From assembly GCA_026261815.1 (NCBI GenBank), contig JAMPIT010000059.1, positions 22,368,001 to 22,432,000 on the forward strand: a stretch of DNA of 64,000 nucleotides. The letters run 5' to 3'. The notes below the pieces were generated by a model. The model did not search any database, was not told the origin of the DNA, and saw nothing but the letters and a program-made list of their open reading frames with translations. The position numbers and the translations under genes are program-made. Shown in pieces: positions 15,427 through 27,692 of the stretch (position 1 is its first letter; each line of letters opens with the position of its first letter). The DNA is from Monarcha castaneiventris obscurior (Eukaryota; Chordata; Aves; Passeriformes; Monarchidae).

Positions 15427-15712
15427 TTCAAAGAATCACAGAATAGTTTGGGTTGGAATAGACCTTTAAAGGTCACCTAGTCCAGCCCTCCTGCAATAAG
15501 CAGGGACAACTCCAACTAGATCAGGTTGCTTGGAGCCCCCTCCGGCCTAACCATGACCAGGGGAACAGGGGGGCATCTACCACCTCTGTGGGCAATCTGC
15601 TCCAGTGTTTCATCACCCTCCCTGCAAAAAAAAAAATCCTTATATCTAATCTAAATTGACCTTCTTGTAGTTTAAAACTATTACCCCTTGTCCTATCGCA
15701 TTTGATAAATAC
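15427..15712 (-). mobile_element. CR1 non-LTR retrotransposon fragment (5'-truncated)
   Basis: Read on the minus strand, this stretch encodes the extreme C-terminus of the CR1 ORF2 reverse transcriptase protein: residues like FKLQEGQFRLDIR, then RVMKHWSRLPTEVVDAP (15712 down to about 15560). The frame then drifts from the family pattern, so it is decayed. It continues into the CR1 3' UTR and ends near 15427 in the ATTCTGTG/ATTCTTTG-type units that mark CR1 3' ends. On the plus strand it shows the usual antisense signature (AGAATAGTTTGGGTTGGAA, then CCCCTTGTCCTATCGCA). CR1 copies are normally 5'-truncated, and about 286 bp is typical. I did not identify target-site duplications. It cannot be mobile by itself. 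Confidence 0.93.
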
Positions 15713-18700
15713 AGGATTTATCACAGGAGAACTTCTGCTGAAATTCATACTCAGGAGATACTGGCTTTAGGCATGCGTATACTGTAGCATTTTCAGCCCT
15801 ACAAGCACTAATAAATAAAGCTTATGCATTGCATATTACTGCATTCTCACAGATCTATTGATTACTCATTAGTTTACTATAGGCTCTGTATAGGCTATTT
15901 TACAGTTCCCTGTGGTAACACAGAAGCCATGTTTGGGAAAACAGATTTAGGATGGACTGAGGTCCTTCTAAATAAAACTGGGGAGGGTGAAATATTGCAA
16001 GCTGATAAGTGCATATTTCTGAAACATTTAAACATATTCTCAACAATTAATCTAACTACTGAGCTCTATGCAAAAGAACATAGAATACAAGAGCTTAGAA
16101 CATAAATTTGCCCACCTCCTACCACAAATTTTCGTTAAATGGCATTCAACTAAACCAATAATCTCCAAATAGCTCAAGTTCAGTATAGATTACTGTTTTA
16201 ATAATACACCAAGCCATAAAGGTTGAGCTCTGCAACAGTATGTTATTGGTGGCATTGGGTGTCATTAAATTTCATATGGAGCACAGCAAGTGGTATTACA
16301 CGTAGATGTTTTAGTGAGAATCAAACAGTCTGCAAAAAGCACATCCTAATGCTTGAAGCAAAGATGCCAAATGCAAATTTAAGAAGTGGTTCTGAATTCC
16401 AGGCAAATCCACATAAATATATTTTAATTTATTAACTAGAAATAAGTTCTAGAAAATATTTTAAATTATTACTTGCATTTTTTTTCAAAATGTTTGAATG
16501 CCCAAGTTATAAACATTAAATAAACTGTAATTTAGAAATTAGGCAAAAACTTACACAAAACACACAAAGAACCCTGTGTTTAAGGATTTAATTTCTTCCA
16601 TGCTGAGAAAATACAACATTTGTACACATTTGGTTTGATGAGGAGGAAGTTTCTCTCCCTCTGATCATGAAACAATGGTGGAGCCTCAGGCCTGATGTGA
16701 GGACAATGCAATTGCCTCTGTAGCATGCAATGTTTATAAGCATTTCTGTCACTCAGGATCCCAGATATCACACTACAAGCCCTTGAGAGACAGAAACCTT
16801 TAACTCGGGCAGCACCTGGTCCAGTGAGCCTTCTGCAATGCCATAATTACATTAATGCCACTCCAACACTGAGGAGGGAGCTGTTTGGATTATCTGCTAA
16901 GAAATGGCACAGCATCAGTGCCTGGGTGAGCAGGGCTGCAGCTGGGCATCCCTGAGTATCCCCACCAGCAGCTCGAGCCCAGCTGCTCCCAGCAGCTCTC
17001 GTGTTTTGGGGCTGCTGCAGAGTCACGTGCCCCAGGCTGCCTCAGAAGAAGAGTTTTGGACTCGAACACAAGCCCAAAGAGCGAAGAACACTATTAAGGC
17101 CAGTGCCACAAGTGATGCATACAGCTGGGATCAGCCCAGGCCGTGAGCCTGAGTGAGCCATGGAACAGACACCATTGTGAAGATGGGGGATACAGAGCCA
17201 ACACTCCCAGGTGCCCTGTGGCAGAAGGCATGTTCTGGATGAGTCCCCCACTGCAGGCGACCAGGCACAGCACTTTGAGTCTCATCTGAAAAATAAGTCA
17301 GCAACTCAGGTCTCCTTGTGCCACCCAACATTATTTTTATCTTGGTCTATCAAGCATTAATAGGAAGCTTCTTCTGATTTATCAGCTGGGAAACAATTGT
17401 GCCTGAAGCTGCCACCAGGGCACTTGTGCCAGCCAAAAAAGAAAGACGTGGGTTTCCTGCAGGGGCACCATCCTTATCATCTAACTTGACAAGCCAGCTG
17501 TGTCCAGAGCAGACTGGTCTCAGAGAAGGGGCATAGGTTGGTTGTAAAGACCAATTTTATTCTTCACATAGAGATGCAGCTAAATCAGAACTGTATTAGT
17601 CAGACACTTCTCTGACTGACAACCCAATTCCTTTGGCTGTTTTCTGATCTTTCAATTCAACTCTACCAATTCACAGAATAGAATGCTACATAAATATGCA
17701 GACTTTTCCTGCAGCATTTCTGTAGTCTTTTGTGTCATGAACTGCCACAGCCTAGAAGTCATGGCCAGGCACACAACCCAAGAACTTAGTGCCCCTTGAT
17801 CCCAAGGCTGATACACAAGGAATGAGACAAGGCGAGTTCCACTAACCTTTTGAGATAAAGGCCTTCTGCACAATTCACAGTGATTGATTGTAGTGATTCA
17901 GGCTTCATTTACCCCTGGTAAGACACAGTGTTGTGCATTTAGTTCTCCTTTGTCCTGTCCTTTGCAGGAAAAGAGGCTGAGCATATATTTCACTAGAAAC
18001 AGGCTTTCTTCAGAACTCAGGTCCAGGGAAAGAAGGGGATCTTCAGTTGGGTCCTGAAGATTCCTTACAACTGCATGTCTAGTCAGTTCCCCAGAAAAAT
18101 TAGTGTGTAGAAGAATTTATTTTTATTCCTCAACACTAAATGGGAAAGAGTATTTTTCCACTTTGTGCACAAGACCCACATTCTGAACATTCCTTCAGTA
18201 ACATTCAGTCATCGTTTGACAACATTTTTAAATTACTTTCTTATTGTTTTAACTACTGTGGTGTAAAGATCTGGAAATATGCATCAGACTCAGTTCCAAC
18301 TTAAAAGTTAAATTTGCAAGAGGCAGCTGTTTTTGGGGGAGGAATGACTCAAGAAAGACATAGAATATGACTGTGGAGATGTCCTTCCACTTTATCTGGT
18401 AACAGATAGGAAAAAACAATAATTATTTGCTTTCTGCAAGCCCTACGCTATTCAGAGACCAGAATCAGTGGCCATTCTTTAGGCCAGGAAATCCAGTTCA
18501 TCTGTCCTCTTATGAGATGACTGGCTGACAAATTTTGTTTTCTGCTAGTTTGAATTTTTTATACAATGAATGGTTTTAAATTGCCAGAACATTAAAAAAA
18601 AAAAAAAAACAAACCCCTATGTAGGAGGAAAGATTTGAAAGAGACCCCAGTAGCTCCAAAAAACAGGGGTGACAGCTAAACAGCCAACTAGAGATGGAAA

Positions 18701-21639
18701 GCCCAAGCATAGGGATTGAAAAAACAAACCCAAGACCTGTTTTCTCTAGCAGGTAATTAGCCTCAACATGGATAAAAGAGGCACCATTCCGAAGCAAGGC
18801 AATACCTCAGCAGGGTCCTTTCAAGATTCCCATCTGTATTTGTGGTAAGAGGCCTCCTTTAAGCTCAGGACAGGACTGGGACTCTAACAGGTTAAAGCTC
18901 ATGGGCTGATCCTCATGTTGGATTTCTGACTGTGTGAGAAAAAGTAATGAGCACTGTCCTGATTCAGTCTGCTGCTGGGGACACCTCCAGACTTTGGGCC
19001 CACTGCTTAAGCAGCAATTACAAACCCATTTCATTACCAGGCGCAAGGGAGTTTTGGGACACCTTTCATCATTTATACACAGTAACACATTGCAGCACTG
19101 CACTGTATTCACATGGACTTCTCCAGTGAGATGGCTCCATTTGAGATACTCCTGGACCAGATGATTTTTCTATTAAAAGCAGTGAGATTATGGCTAATTA
19201 TTTCCTGCTGTCCTCTCTGTGTCTTTTTTATTCCATTAAACAAACAGACAGTGTTTGGTATATGAGTAAGAAATGTAGTGTAACAGAAAATATGTTAGAA
19301 AGGAAATGATTACTAATCACTGCTTTTTGCCCAATACAGCTAAAATGACCTATTTCCTCAGCTCATCAGCTGAGCAAACTACTGACTTCAAGATGTGAGA
19401 AACCATCCTTGTCCTTCGGTTTCAAACACAATTTTGTTTCTGTAATGAATTCAAGGAGCAAATATGACCTGGGCTGAAGGAGAAGCACACAAAAACCACA
19501 GTCAGCCCAGAAAAAGAAGACATGAATGGAAAGCGGAGACAAACCCAAAACTTTGTCTAACAGTTTATTAAATAGGTTTAATGATTTTAATATATGGAAC
19601 TCAAGAAAGGATCAATTAGGTTAACACTTGCCCAGGGCATTCCAGTACATGTGAGGAAGTAAAATGTAAAACTACTCTTTAAAATAAAGCTGTACTGCTT
19701 TGAGCAGCAAGAAGACAAAAAATTAATCACAGCCCTCAAGTGACCAATCAGATGGAGATTAATTAAAGATGTAAGGGGCACGATTCATTATCTGGTGGAG
19801 TTAAAAAGAATCAACTACCTTAAAAACACATTAAAAAACCCCAAATGGATACACTTCTCTTATACTACATTAAACTACTTGGGTTTCTCAGTATTTCCAG
19901 GACTGAACATGATTTTGGGACAAATAATCACCACGTATTCTTTATACTTTGCACTGTGAGACACACAGTGTCCAAATGTTTTGATTCAAGAGGCTTTAAT
20001 TTTGGGGTGGTTTGTTTTTGCCAGGAATTAGAGGAGGTAGTTCTCAAACATCAGCTCATCTGGAATTTTCAAGTGGCAAGTTAAAATCATGTATTTACAA
20101 GTGGCTTTGGGGATTCCCTTTTACTTTCCTCTGGCTAAAAAACAGCACTAAAGGTTTCTTTCCCTTAAATAAAGAATGTCTCTAAACTGAAACAAAAGAG
20201 GAACACTTCACAATGAAAGCATTTTAAAATATGGAGTTTTAAACAATATTCTTCCCTAATTCATGTACAAGTTGTTCTCAGACCCATGGCATAGAGGAAT
20301 GTGCTCAGTGCCAGGAAAATCTAGTCCTGACAGGAAGAAATTAGTTATTGGCAATACAGTTATCTAAAACCACACACATTTTCAGGAAGAAAAAAAGTAA
20401 TATTGAATTAATGCTTCAATATATACCCAGCCTTGAGTTCAAAAGGCACAAGGCTTGCTTCAAAGAAAAGGACCTGCAACTTACACCTATGTGTACATAC
20501 AAGCCATGTCTAAATTGGCAGGGAATTCAGCTCAGTGCAAGCAAAAAAGTAAAACAAGGCAGCTGGCGTGAGGCCCCTGCATCTCTAAGAGTTTCTGCTT
20601 CAAGTCCAGCTTTAGTCTGGTTGGCTGCAGATTGAATGTTCCCTCTTGCTGGACATGGTTTGAAGCTGCCCGATGGATGAACCACTGGTCATCTGGAGAT
20701 GATTAGCTCTCCCTTAGGATGAAGAAGATTTGGTGCTATTAATCCAAAAACACTCTTAGGCAACCACAAACAACTTCTCCTTCCCTCTTCTCAGTTTATG
20801 GTCTTCTGTTTTTCTCTGCTTTGCTCCAGGACACCATGCCTGTGACATTTTAAGTGATCTACAGGATGAAGGCAGGTTTGCTCTCTTCTAAGCATTTGAG
20901 TTTGCTCCCCTTGTGCTCACGACGATGGCTGTTCCAGCTCAAGGATTGCTAGGTGAGACAAACTCCAGTTGTAGGAGGGAAAAAACCTCCAGCACAACTG
21001 GGGCTGACTTTGCCAAAATACCTCAGGAGCCACGGGCTCCTTCACTCCAGCCCCACCCCACAGCCTGTCATCCGTCTACCTGGGATTTTCAGAGCACTCC
21101 TCTGTTGACTATCCAAATATGTGGAGTGGTGCTTGGTCATGGGAACATTTTCGTATAGTTGTCTTTGGGAGAGGGAGGCTTTGCAGCACTTCTCTGCTGG
21201 CCACTGTTCCTCTGAGGATCAGATACAGGTTATCTGATACTTCACAGGGTTCCCACCTTCCCAAAATATTTGCCAGCTCTCCTGGAAGAGAGCAAGGTGA
21301 AGGTAACACCATAAACTTAAATGCCCCAGTGAAACTCAATTACAAAGAAACCTTGAAACCACCCTGCAATTTTGAAAATGCTGAGAAACTTATGCAAGTC
21401 GTTTGGGAGGGGGTTGATTTCTCATCTTTCTCCCACCCTTAGGCTGGCAAAACCTCGTGGTTTGCCAAGGTCCCGGCTGAGAAGGCAGCCAGTGCCCCAG
21501 GCAGCGGGGGCCCTCCTGCAAGCTCCCTTGGGCCACAAGTGCATCTCTTTGCCCAGAGCTCAGGCAGAGATATTGAAAGATGAAGATGTTGCACTGTCAA
21601 ACGTTCAAGATTTATTTATTTCAGGCGTTTGACCAGAAG
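15713..21639. other. Intergenic DNA between the CR1 fragment and the CpG island
   Basis: Non-coding, moderately AT-rich sequence with no recognisable gene. It contains a 16-base A homopolymer at 18594-18609. Near 21415-21443 there is a pyrimidine-rich stretch ending in TTAG that looks like a splice acceptor, followed at 21445-21467 by an imperfect inverted repeat (TGGCAAA / TTTGCCA). Neither is enough to call an exon. Base composition shifts from AT-rich to GC-rich between about 21450 and 21650, the shore of the CpG island. Confidence 0.65.
18594..18609 (+). repeat. Poly(A) homopolymer, 16 A
   Basis: Uninterrupted run of 16 A in intergenic DNA. No coding remnant is recognisable just upstream on the plus strand, so I do not call it the tail of a processed pseudogene. 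It may be slippage-generated or the end of an unrecognisable retroelement. Confidence 0.85.
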
Positions 21640-21921
21640 AGCTGTGGGTCAGGCACATCGGTCGACGCCTCGTTCAGGACCCCCACCTTTCCTATAGCTC
21701 CACGAGTGCCCCTGCCCGAGGCCCGAGCCCACGGCCAGGGAACGCCTTCCCTCGCCCCGGGCTGCACCAGGAGGGCGAGGGGCGCGCAGATGGGGGGTCC
21801 CGGCGGGGCGAAGGGGTGCGGGCAGGTGCCGAGCCCGGCCCGGCCCCGCCACAGCCGCGGGCGGGGGGCGCAGCGCGGCCGCTCCGGCGTCGGCAGGAGC
21901 CGCTCGGTGCCGCTCTTTCCC

Positions 21922-21940
21922 CCGCCGCCGCCGCCGCCGC
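21922..21940 (+). repeat. (CCG)6 trinucleotide repeat
   Basis: Six consecutive CCG units plus a trailing C within the upstream half of the CpG island, about 850 bp before the ANKH start codon. Short and probably stable, but such tracts vary in length between individuals. Confidence 0.85.
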
Positions 21941-22003
21941 CCGGCTGCGAGCGTGTGTCAAACCCACGTGCTCCGACAGCCCGCGCACCGCCAGCGGCGC
22001 CCC

Positions 22004-22160
22004 GCAGCCGGGCCCGCACCGCCGGGCCATCACCGCAGCCGGGCCCGCACCGCCGGGCCATCACCGCCGGGCCATCGCCGCCGGGCTATCACCGCAGCCG
22101 GGCCCGCATCGCCGCCGGGCCATCGCCGCCGGGCCCGCACCGCCGCCGGGCCATCACCGC
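22004..22160 (+). repeat. GC-rich minisatellite in the ANKH upstream region
   Basis: A 31-bp unit occurs twice with perfect identity (22004-22034 and 22035-22065). It is built from a GCAGCCGGGCCCGCACC block and a 14-bp block GCCGGGCCATCACC. The 14-bp block then recurs in variant forms (ATCGCC, GGGCTATCACC) and in further mixed copies up to about 22160. This is a higher-order tandem array lying roughly 0.6-0.8 kb upstream of the ANKH start codon, inside the CpG island. Exact internal duplication points to recent expansion and probable length variation. In reading frames it gives Pro/Ala/Gly/Arg/His-rich peptides, which I regard as artefacts. Confidence 0.85.
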
Positions 22161-22225
22161 CCCGCACGGGCACCTCCGCCAGCAGCCGCGCCGCTCCTCG
22201 GCCTGCGCCGTCCCCGCGGCGGCGG

Positions 22226-22264
22226 GGAGGAGGAGGAGGAGGAGGAGAAGGAGGAGGAGGAGGG
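22226..22264 (+). repeat. (GGA)n polypurine tract
   Basis: Near-perfect GGA repeat of about 39 bp interrupted once by GAAG. All bases on this strand are purines, so it could form triplex or G-rich alternative structures. It lies about 0.5 kb upstream of the ANKH start codon, and a run of nine G follows at 22321-22329. Confidence 0.85.
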
Positions 22265-22598
22265 CGGTGTTTTCCTGCGCGGCGCCGCGGCCGTCGCCCC
22301 GCCGCCGGCGAGCGTCAGGCGGGGGGGGGCCCGGCCCGGCCCTTCCCCTGGCCCCCGCGCCCCGAGGATGGCAGCGCTGCCCGCACGAGTGGCTGGCGGC
22401 GGTGTCCCTCCTCTTTTTTTTTCCGGCAGCGGCGGCGGCAGCGGCGGCGGATCATTGTTGTGTGGGAGGAGGGCGGCGGGGATGGACTTGATCTCTCGGG
22501 TCTCCTGCTGAGGCGGCAGCACAGCGCGCCCCGCCGCCCAGCCAGCGCCGCGCCGGGCAGGGAGGGACCGGACCGGCCCCCCGCCCGCTCCCCGGCTC

Positions 22599-22609
22599 TT
22601 TATTTTTAG
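22599..22609 (+). promoter_or_regulatory. ANKH: TATA-like element, candidate ANKH core promoter
   Basis: TTTATTTTTAG is an isolated AT-rich block inside otherwise very GC-rich sequence, 181-191 bp upstream of the ANKH start codon. If used as a TATA box, transcription would begin near 22630, giving a 5' leader of about 160 nt. CpG-island promoters often lack TATA boxes and initiate over a broad region, so this is a candidate only. Confidence 0.35.
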
Positions 22610-23287
<678 letters not shown>

Positions 23288-24284
23288 TAGCGCAGTGCAG
23301 CGCGGCTCGGCTGGAGCGGGGCGCGGGGCGAGCGACCCGGCTGCTGCCGCCTCCCGCTGCCCGAGGCCCGCCGCGGCCCCCCCGCCCCGCCCGCAGCGCT
23401 GCCGCTGCCGCAGCGTCCGGCCCCGCTCCGGAGAGCCCCAGAGCGGCGGCATCCCGCGGGCAGCCGCTCCGCGCACCCTCGGGGACGGGGGCGACTCCCC
23501 GGCGGCGCTCCGAGCAGGTGAACCTCCGGCTGCAGCCCTGCACCGCCCGTGTTCCGTGCGCCTCAGCGCTGCTGCAGGTCTGTAGCGGTGCTGGCCACCT
23601 AAGGCTGTCCCCTGGCGCGGGCACCGAGAAGATAGCCCGGTGTATCCGAGCCCGCCGCCAGCCTGTCTCCCTGACATGCAGCCATCCCAGCTCGTCCTCC
23701 CAATCCCTGCGTTTGCGCCGAGAACATGTTCAGTGCTTGACGTACTCATTCCTCTGCCCGAGCCGTCCCCGGTGGGTGCTCCTTTGCCCCTGCACTGGGG
23801 CGTGGGGGAATCTCTGCTCTCACGTTTCAGTATTTGTGACAGTCCAGGCCCTGGTCTTGTGTTAGGCTATGCTATATAGGACCTGTCATTACATTTTTAG
23901 TAGGATGGTATACACTACTACTTGCCCACAAGTGTTAAACTGGGCAGCCACACTAGGTATTGCCCCTCAAATGGGGCAGCTTCATCCCTGTCCTAAGTCA
24001 CTCAGTTTGGCTAAGAAGAATAACAGACACTTGCTCCTGTGCTTCTTGAGCAAAGATACCAGAAAATTAGTGGGTACTTTCAAGCATTTGTAAAGAAGAA
24101 AGTGAAAGGAAAAATACTACAGTGGGAAAAAATAGCTAACATTAATCATATGTTTGTCATGGCTGTGTCAATCGCGTTTTGATTCCTAGTCCTTTAAATA
24201 AACCGTGGTACTGAAAAATACAATTCCATCCTTATCTAACAATTACATGCTTTCCTACTAAGTCAGTCTTCTATAAAACATACT

Positions 24285-24304
24285 GGGGGGTCGGGGGGGA
24301 AGGG
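24285..24304 (+). other. G-rich cluster, possible G-quadruplex
   Basis: Runs of 6, 7 and 3 guanines separated by TC and AA. Splitting the 7-G run around one G gives four GGG tracts with loops of 1-5 bases, which satisfies the common quadruplex pattern. It is on the coding strand, so it would also be present in the nascent RNA. Folding is a prediction only. Confidence 0.45.
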
Positions 24305-26466
24305 AAATCTAAATATAGAAATGATGAAAGAAAAGGTGATTTAAATGCTAATAACTATGACATGTTAATAACATACAGTAGAAGTTAAATTGAAAGCAGT
24401 GCACTCAGCAAACTGAGTATGACAGGTGCATTCATACAATTTGCTTCATACAAGGTCAGCTCGATTCAAGATAAATGTCAGCCTATAAAAAAACATCCCC
24501 TTGGCTTCAGTGTGCTCTGAACCAGGATTTCAAAACTTTGCAAGTGATTTTATAAGTGAGGGGCCTTCTGTCTGGCTGGGTACCAGTGACACAGTAGGAA
24601 TGTTAATCTGTGGATGATACATGTAAACACTTAAGCAACTTCGACAGCATTAGGGACAAAAATATCTTAGAAAATTTGTTTTGTTTGATAGCCAAGTAAT
24701 AGGATTGACCCTTCAGGAGAGTTGGGATTATCCCTTGTCTCATATGACAGCTTGGGGAGGTATTTAATTGAAAAGGGAGAAATCCAGCCTGCTAGATCTC
24801 TAACTTCTTTCAGGAGCAGAAACTGGAAAGATAGTTTTTTTACCAGCCCTACCTGCATGGAAATCAGGAAACTGAAGCAGGAACAAAGCTACACCAGGTC
24901 TGAAGGTTCTTCTTACAGACAGAAGGACAGTGATTTTATTTTCCTCCATGTAATAAATACATTAAGTTACTTTTTGCACTTGTAGGACATTACTGTTGAA
25001 CTTGTGAGGCTGAAAGTACATTGACTTGCTGAGCCAGTCACCTTTCTGCATTACAAAATTGTAATAATTTTAATGTCAAGGCTGAATGGAAGCAACATAG
25101 AAGAATGGGTGTGCCAACAGATAGCTCTGCAAAGGCTGTAGTACCACTTCCTGTGGATTTATCCTGCAGATAACAAAGATTTTTAAGAATGATAAGGGAA
25201 GTAATATTTGCATGAAATAATATTACTTGCACTGGACAATACTGTAAAAGAGACAGGAGAACTACATGTCAGAAGTAAGAGATTACTGCAAAAAAATTAG
25301 GGAGAGAATGGAAGAAGAGATGTGTAAGAAATGCTGTAAATCATAAACCCTTTTGATGTATGGTGTTCATACATTGCTCCCTCAAGTGGGGAGAATATTT
25401 GGAAGTAGCGTGTTCAAAGCAGAGCCTTCTTAGCAAAACCTTATACTGTTAGATATCTGAGATTGAAAAGTGAGAAACACAGAGAATTATACCTTTTTTT
25501 TTCCTGTTACCTTGAGAGGCTTTTCAGGGTGTTGAGTAGTTGTAGTCAATAGCAAACATCACTAGAAAATTACCAGATCCTTGGTATGCAGCTGCCTCTA
25601 GGTTCTTGCTACTTCAAAGGAAATTTACAGTAAGGCTAAAGAATGTTTGCAGACCATAGGTTAAGGCTGTCACCGTTGCCCCATATAAGATGCTTGGTAT
25701 GGCAAGTCTGTTTAGTTTACAGGAAGTAAAAAATGCTGGCTCAGTGCTTAAGAACTAATAAGCTCAGCTCCTGAAGTCACTTCCAGAACAACTATAGCCA
25801 GTGAAGAGTCTCCTGTTGACCCCTGGACTCTAATCCAACAATGCCTTAGGACAAGGTTATATTACAGTGTTACTCCAATTTAGTGAGCTAGCCTAATTTC
25901 TTCATCTCATAAAGTCTCTTAGACAAATACTTGATTTTTTTCCCTCCACTAAAAAGGGTAATCCTGATGCATGACCAGGTAAATGACCAGAATACTAGAG
26001 AAAGAAACCATTTCTAACCTACTTTCTTGATTTCCTTCTGCAGCCCATTTCCAATTTATTTACAGTGCTACATGGCTTTTATGAAATTAAATACTACATA
26101 GCTTTCTTCTTAAGAGTATGGCCTTCAGAAAAATAGTCCCAAATATTTTGGTTAAATGTTCCTTCTTCACTCAAATCTGAGTCTCTGTATGTCAGTAACG
26201 TGTGTTCATGTGCACGCATCTATTCTTCTCTAGGTGTATGCCTGCACACACAAATATACACAACAGAGCATTTTTATCCCAAGAGCTTAATACCACCAGA
26301 AGAGAGATGGTCCCTTTCATTCTGCTGTTGATAACGTTCAACCCTCTCAACATCTTTCCCAGAGATTTATAATAATTGCTGTTGTATTTAAAGCTCAGTC
26401 GCTGGAGAGCAGAGTTTGCATTAAAAATTCTGGCTCCCTTGAAAAATGTTGGATGTATTTGCTTAG

Positions 26467-26469
26467 AAA

Positions 26470-26512
<43 letters not shown>

Positions 26513-26514
26513 AT
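26467..26514 (+). repeat. (AAAT)12 microsatellite
   Basis: Twelve perfect tandem AAAT units (48 bp) in ANKH intron 1. Perfect tetranucleotide arrays of this length are usually polymorphic. Confidence 0.97.
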
Positions 26515-27502
26515 GCCTCCCATGTGATGGAGAACTACACAAGCTCAAGCAACTCAACCAGCAAATAACAGCATCGCTCCCCCGTGGGCTCAAAAATCCT
26601 TCACCACCCACATCAGTTTTCCTTTTAACACAGTTTCAGAGCTGCTCCCATGTGTTGTGGTGGCCTGACTTGTAACATACGCGTGCATTTGCATCAGCAT
26701 TGTTACAAGGGGTGAAAGCTGAAGTGTGCATGGATTCTCTTGCTCAGAAGCACAGAGTCAACCACAGGGAGTGCTAAATACAGTTTGCAAATGTGGCTGG
26801 TTGCTCTCTCTGATGCTCGTGCAATGACAAAGGCCAGGCAGGGAGCAGTATTTAGATCTCAAGGCCTGTCTGCAGTAGTCCCTTAATTACCAATGGGAAC
26901 GCAAGGAGGGGTTTTTTGTTTGGGTTTTTTTTTTAATTTTGTAGCTATCATGTATCCAGCCCCTGGAGCATTGGTTTGTGTCATTGTCGCAGCTGTTGGC
27001 CGGGCAGTTTAACTTGCCGGCATAACTTATGTATGCAGCCATGGTGTTCCATGGCTTGTGGGCCCTTGGAAACTAAAACCGAGCAAGTGCAGCCCTGCTG
27101 CTGCCTTCTCCAGAGGTCACTCAGGTGCTCTGGTCCTGCAGAGACATTGCCACACATTGCCCACGTTGTAGTGTTTGAGATCCAACAGGCGAGCCATAAG
27201 GGAAATGCTGGATGTTTTAGATTCCAAATTATTTTGGAGTGATTGCTGGCTTTTTCTTGTATTTGATTGCGGGGTTTTGGCTGGTTTTTTTTGTCTGGGT
27301 TTTTTTTTCTTTTACTTAAAAAAAGAAAGTTGCCAGAAAAGGAGAACAAGTCATGAATAATGTATCAAAAAGAATTAGTGAGCTTATTGTCTGCCCATGC
27401 CATTTGCAGACTTGGTAGGGGGTTAAACATTTTGATTAATGCCTTATGAAGCTTGGTTTTGGGGTAAGCATTATTGTCTGCACATTCAAAACAAGTAATG
27501 GG

Positions 27503-27692
27503 AGAGTTCACATTCCCAGCTGTTCACCAGGGATTTGTGCCAAGTTGTGTAACCTTTCCATGGCACAGTTTCCCTGCCTTTGAAGTGTGCCTAGACACCT
27601 ACCTGTATGTAGATGTAATGAAAATTCATGTGTCAGAAGCGCTCTGAGATGAAAGGTGCTGTATGAGTGCAAAGTACTCCTGTTATTGATGT
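27503..27692 (+). mobile_element. Ancient MIR-like CORE-SINE relic
   Basis: The stretch follows the order of the amniote MIR/CORE-SINE consensus in sense orientation. A B-box-like GAGTTCACATTCCC of the tRNA-derived head comes first, then CAAGTTGTGTAACC, then CACAGTTTCCCTG (family: CAGTTTCC), ACCTACCT, AAGCGCTCTGAGATGAAAGG and TGCTGTATGAGTGCAAAGTA. The last parts resemble the tail of the amniote MIR1 type. Small deletions and many substitutions show great age. MIR relics are scarce but known in bird genomes. The call is from remembered consensus patterns, not an alignment. Confidence 0.6.

Noticed and set aside
21415..21467. Splice-acceptor-like pyrimidine tract ending in TTAG, followed by an imperfect inverted repeat
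   Set aside because: No paired donor or coding content gives an exon; single acceptor-like motifs and 7-bp stems are common by chance.
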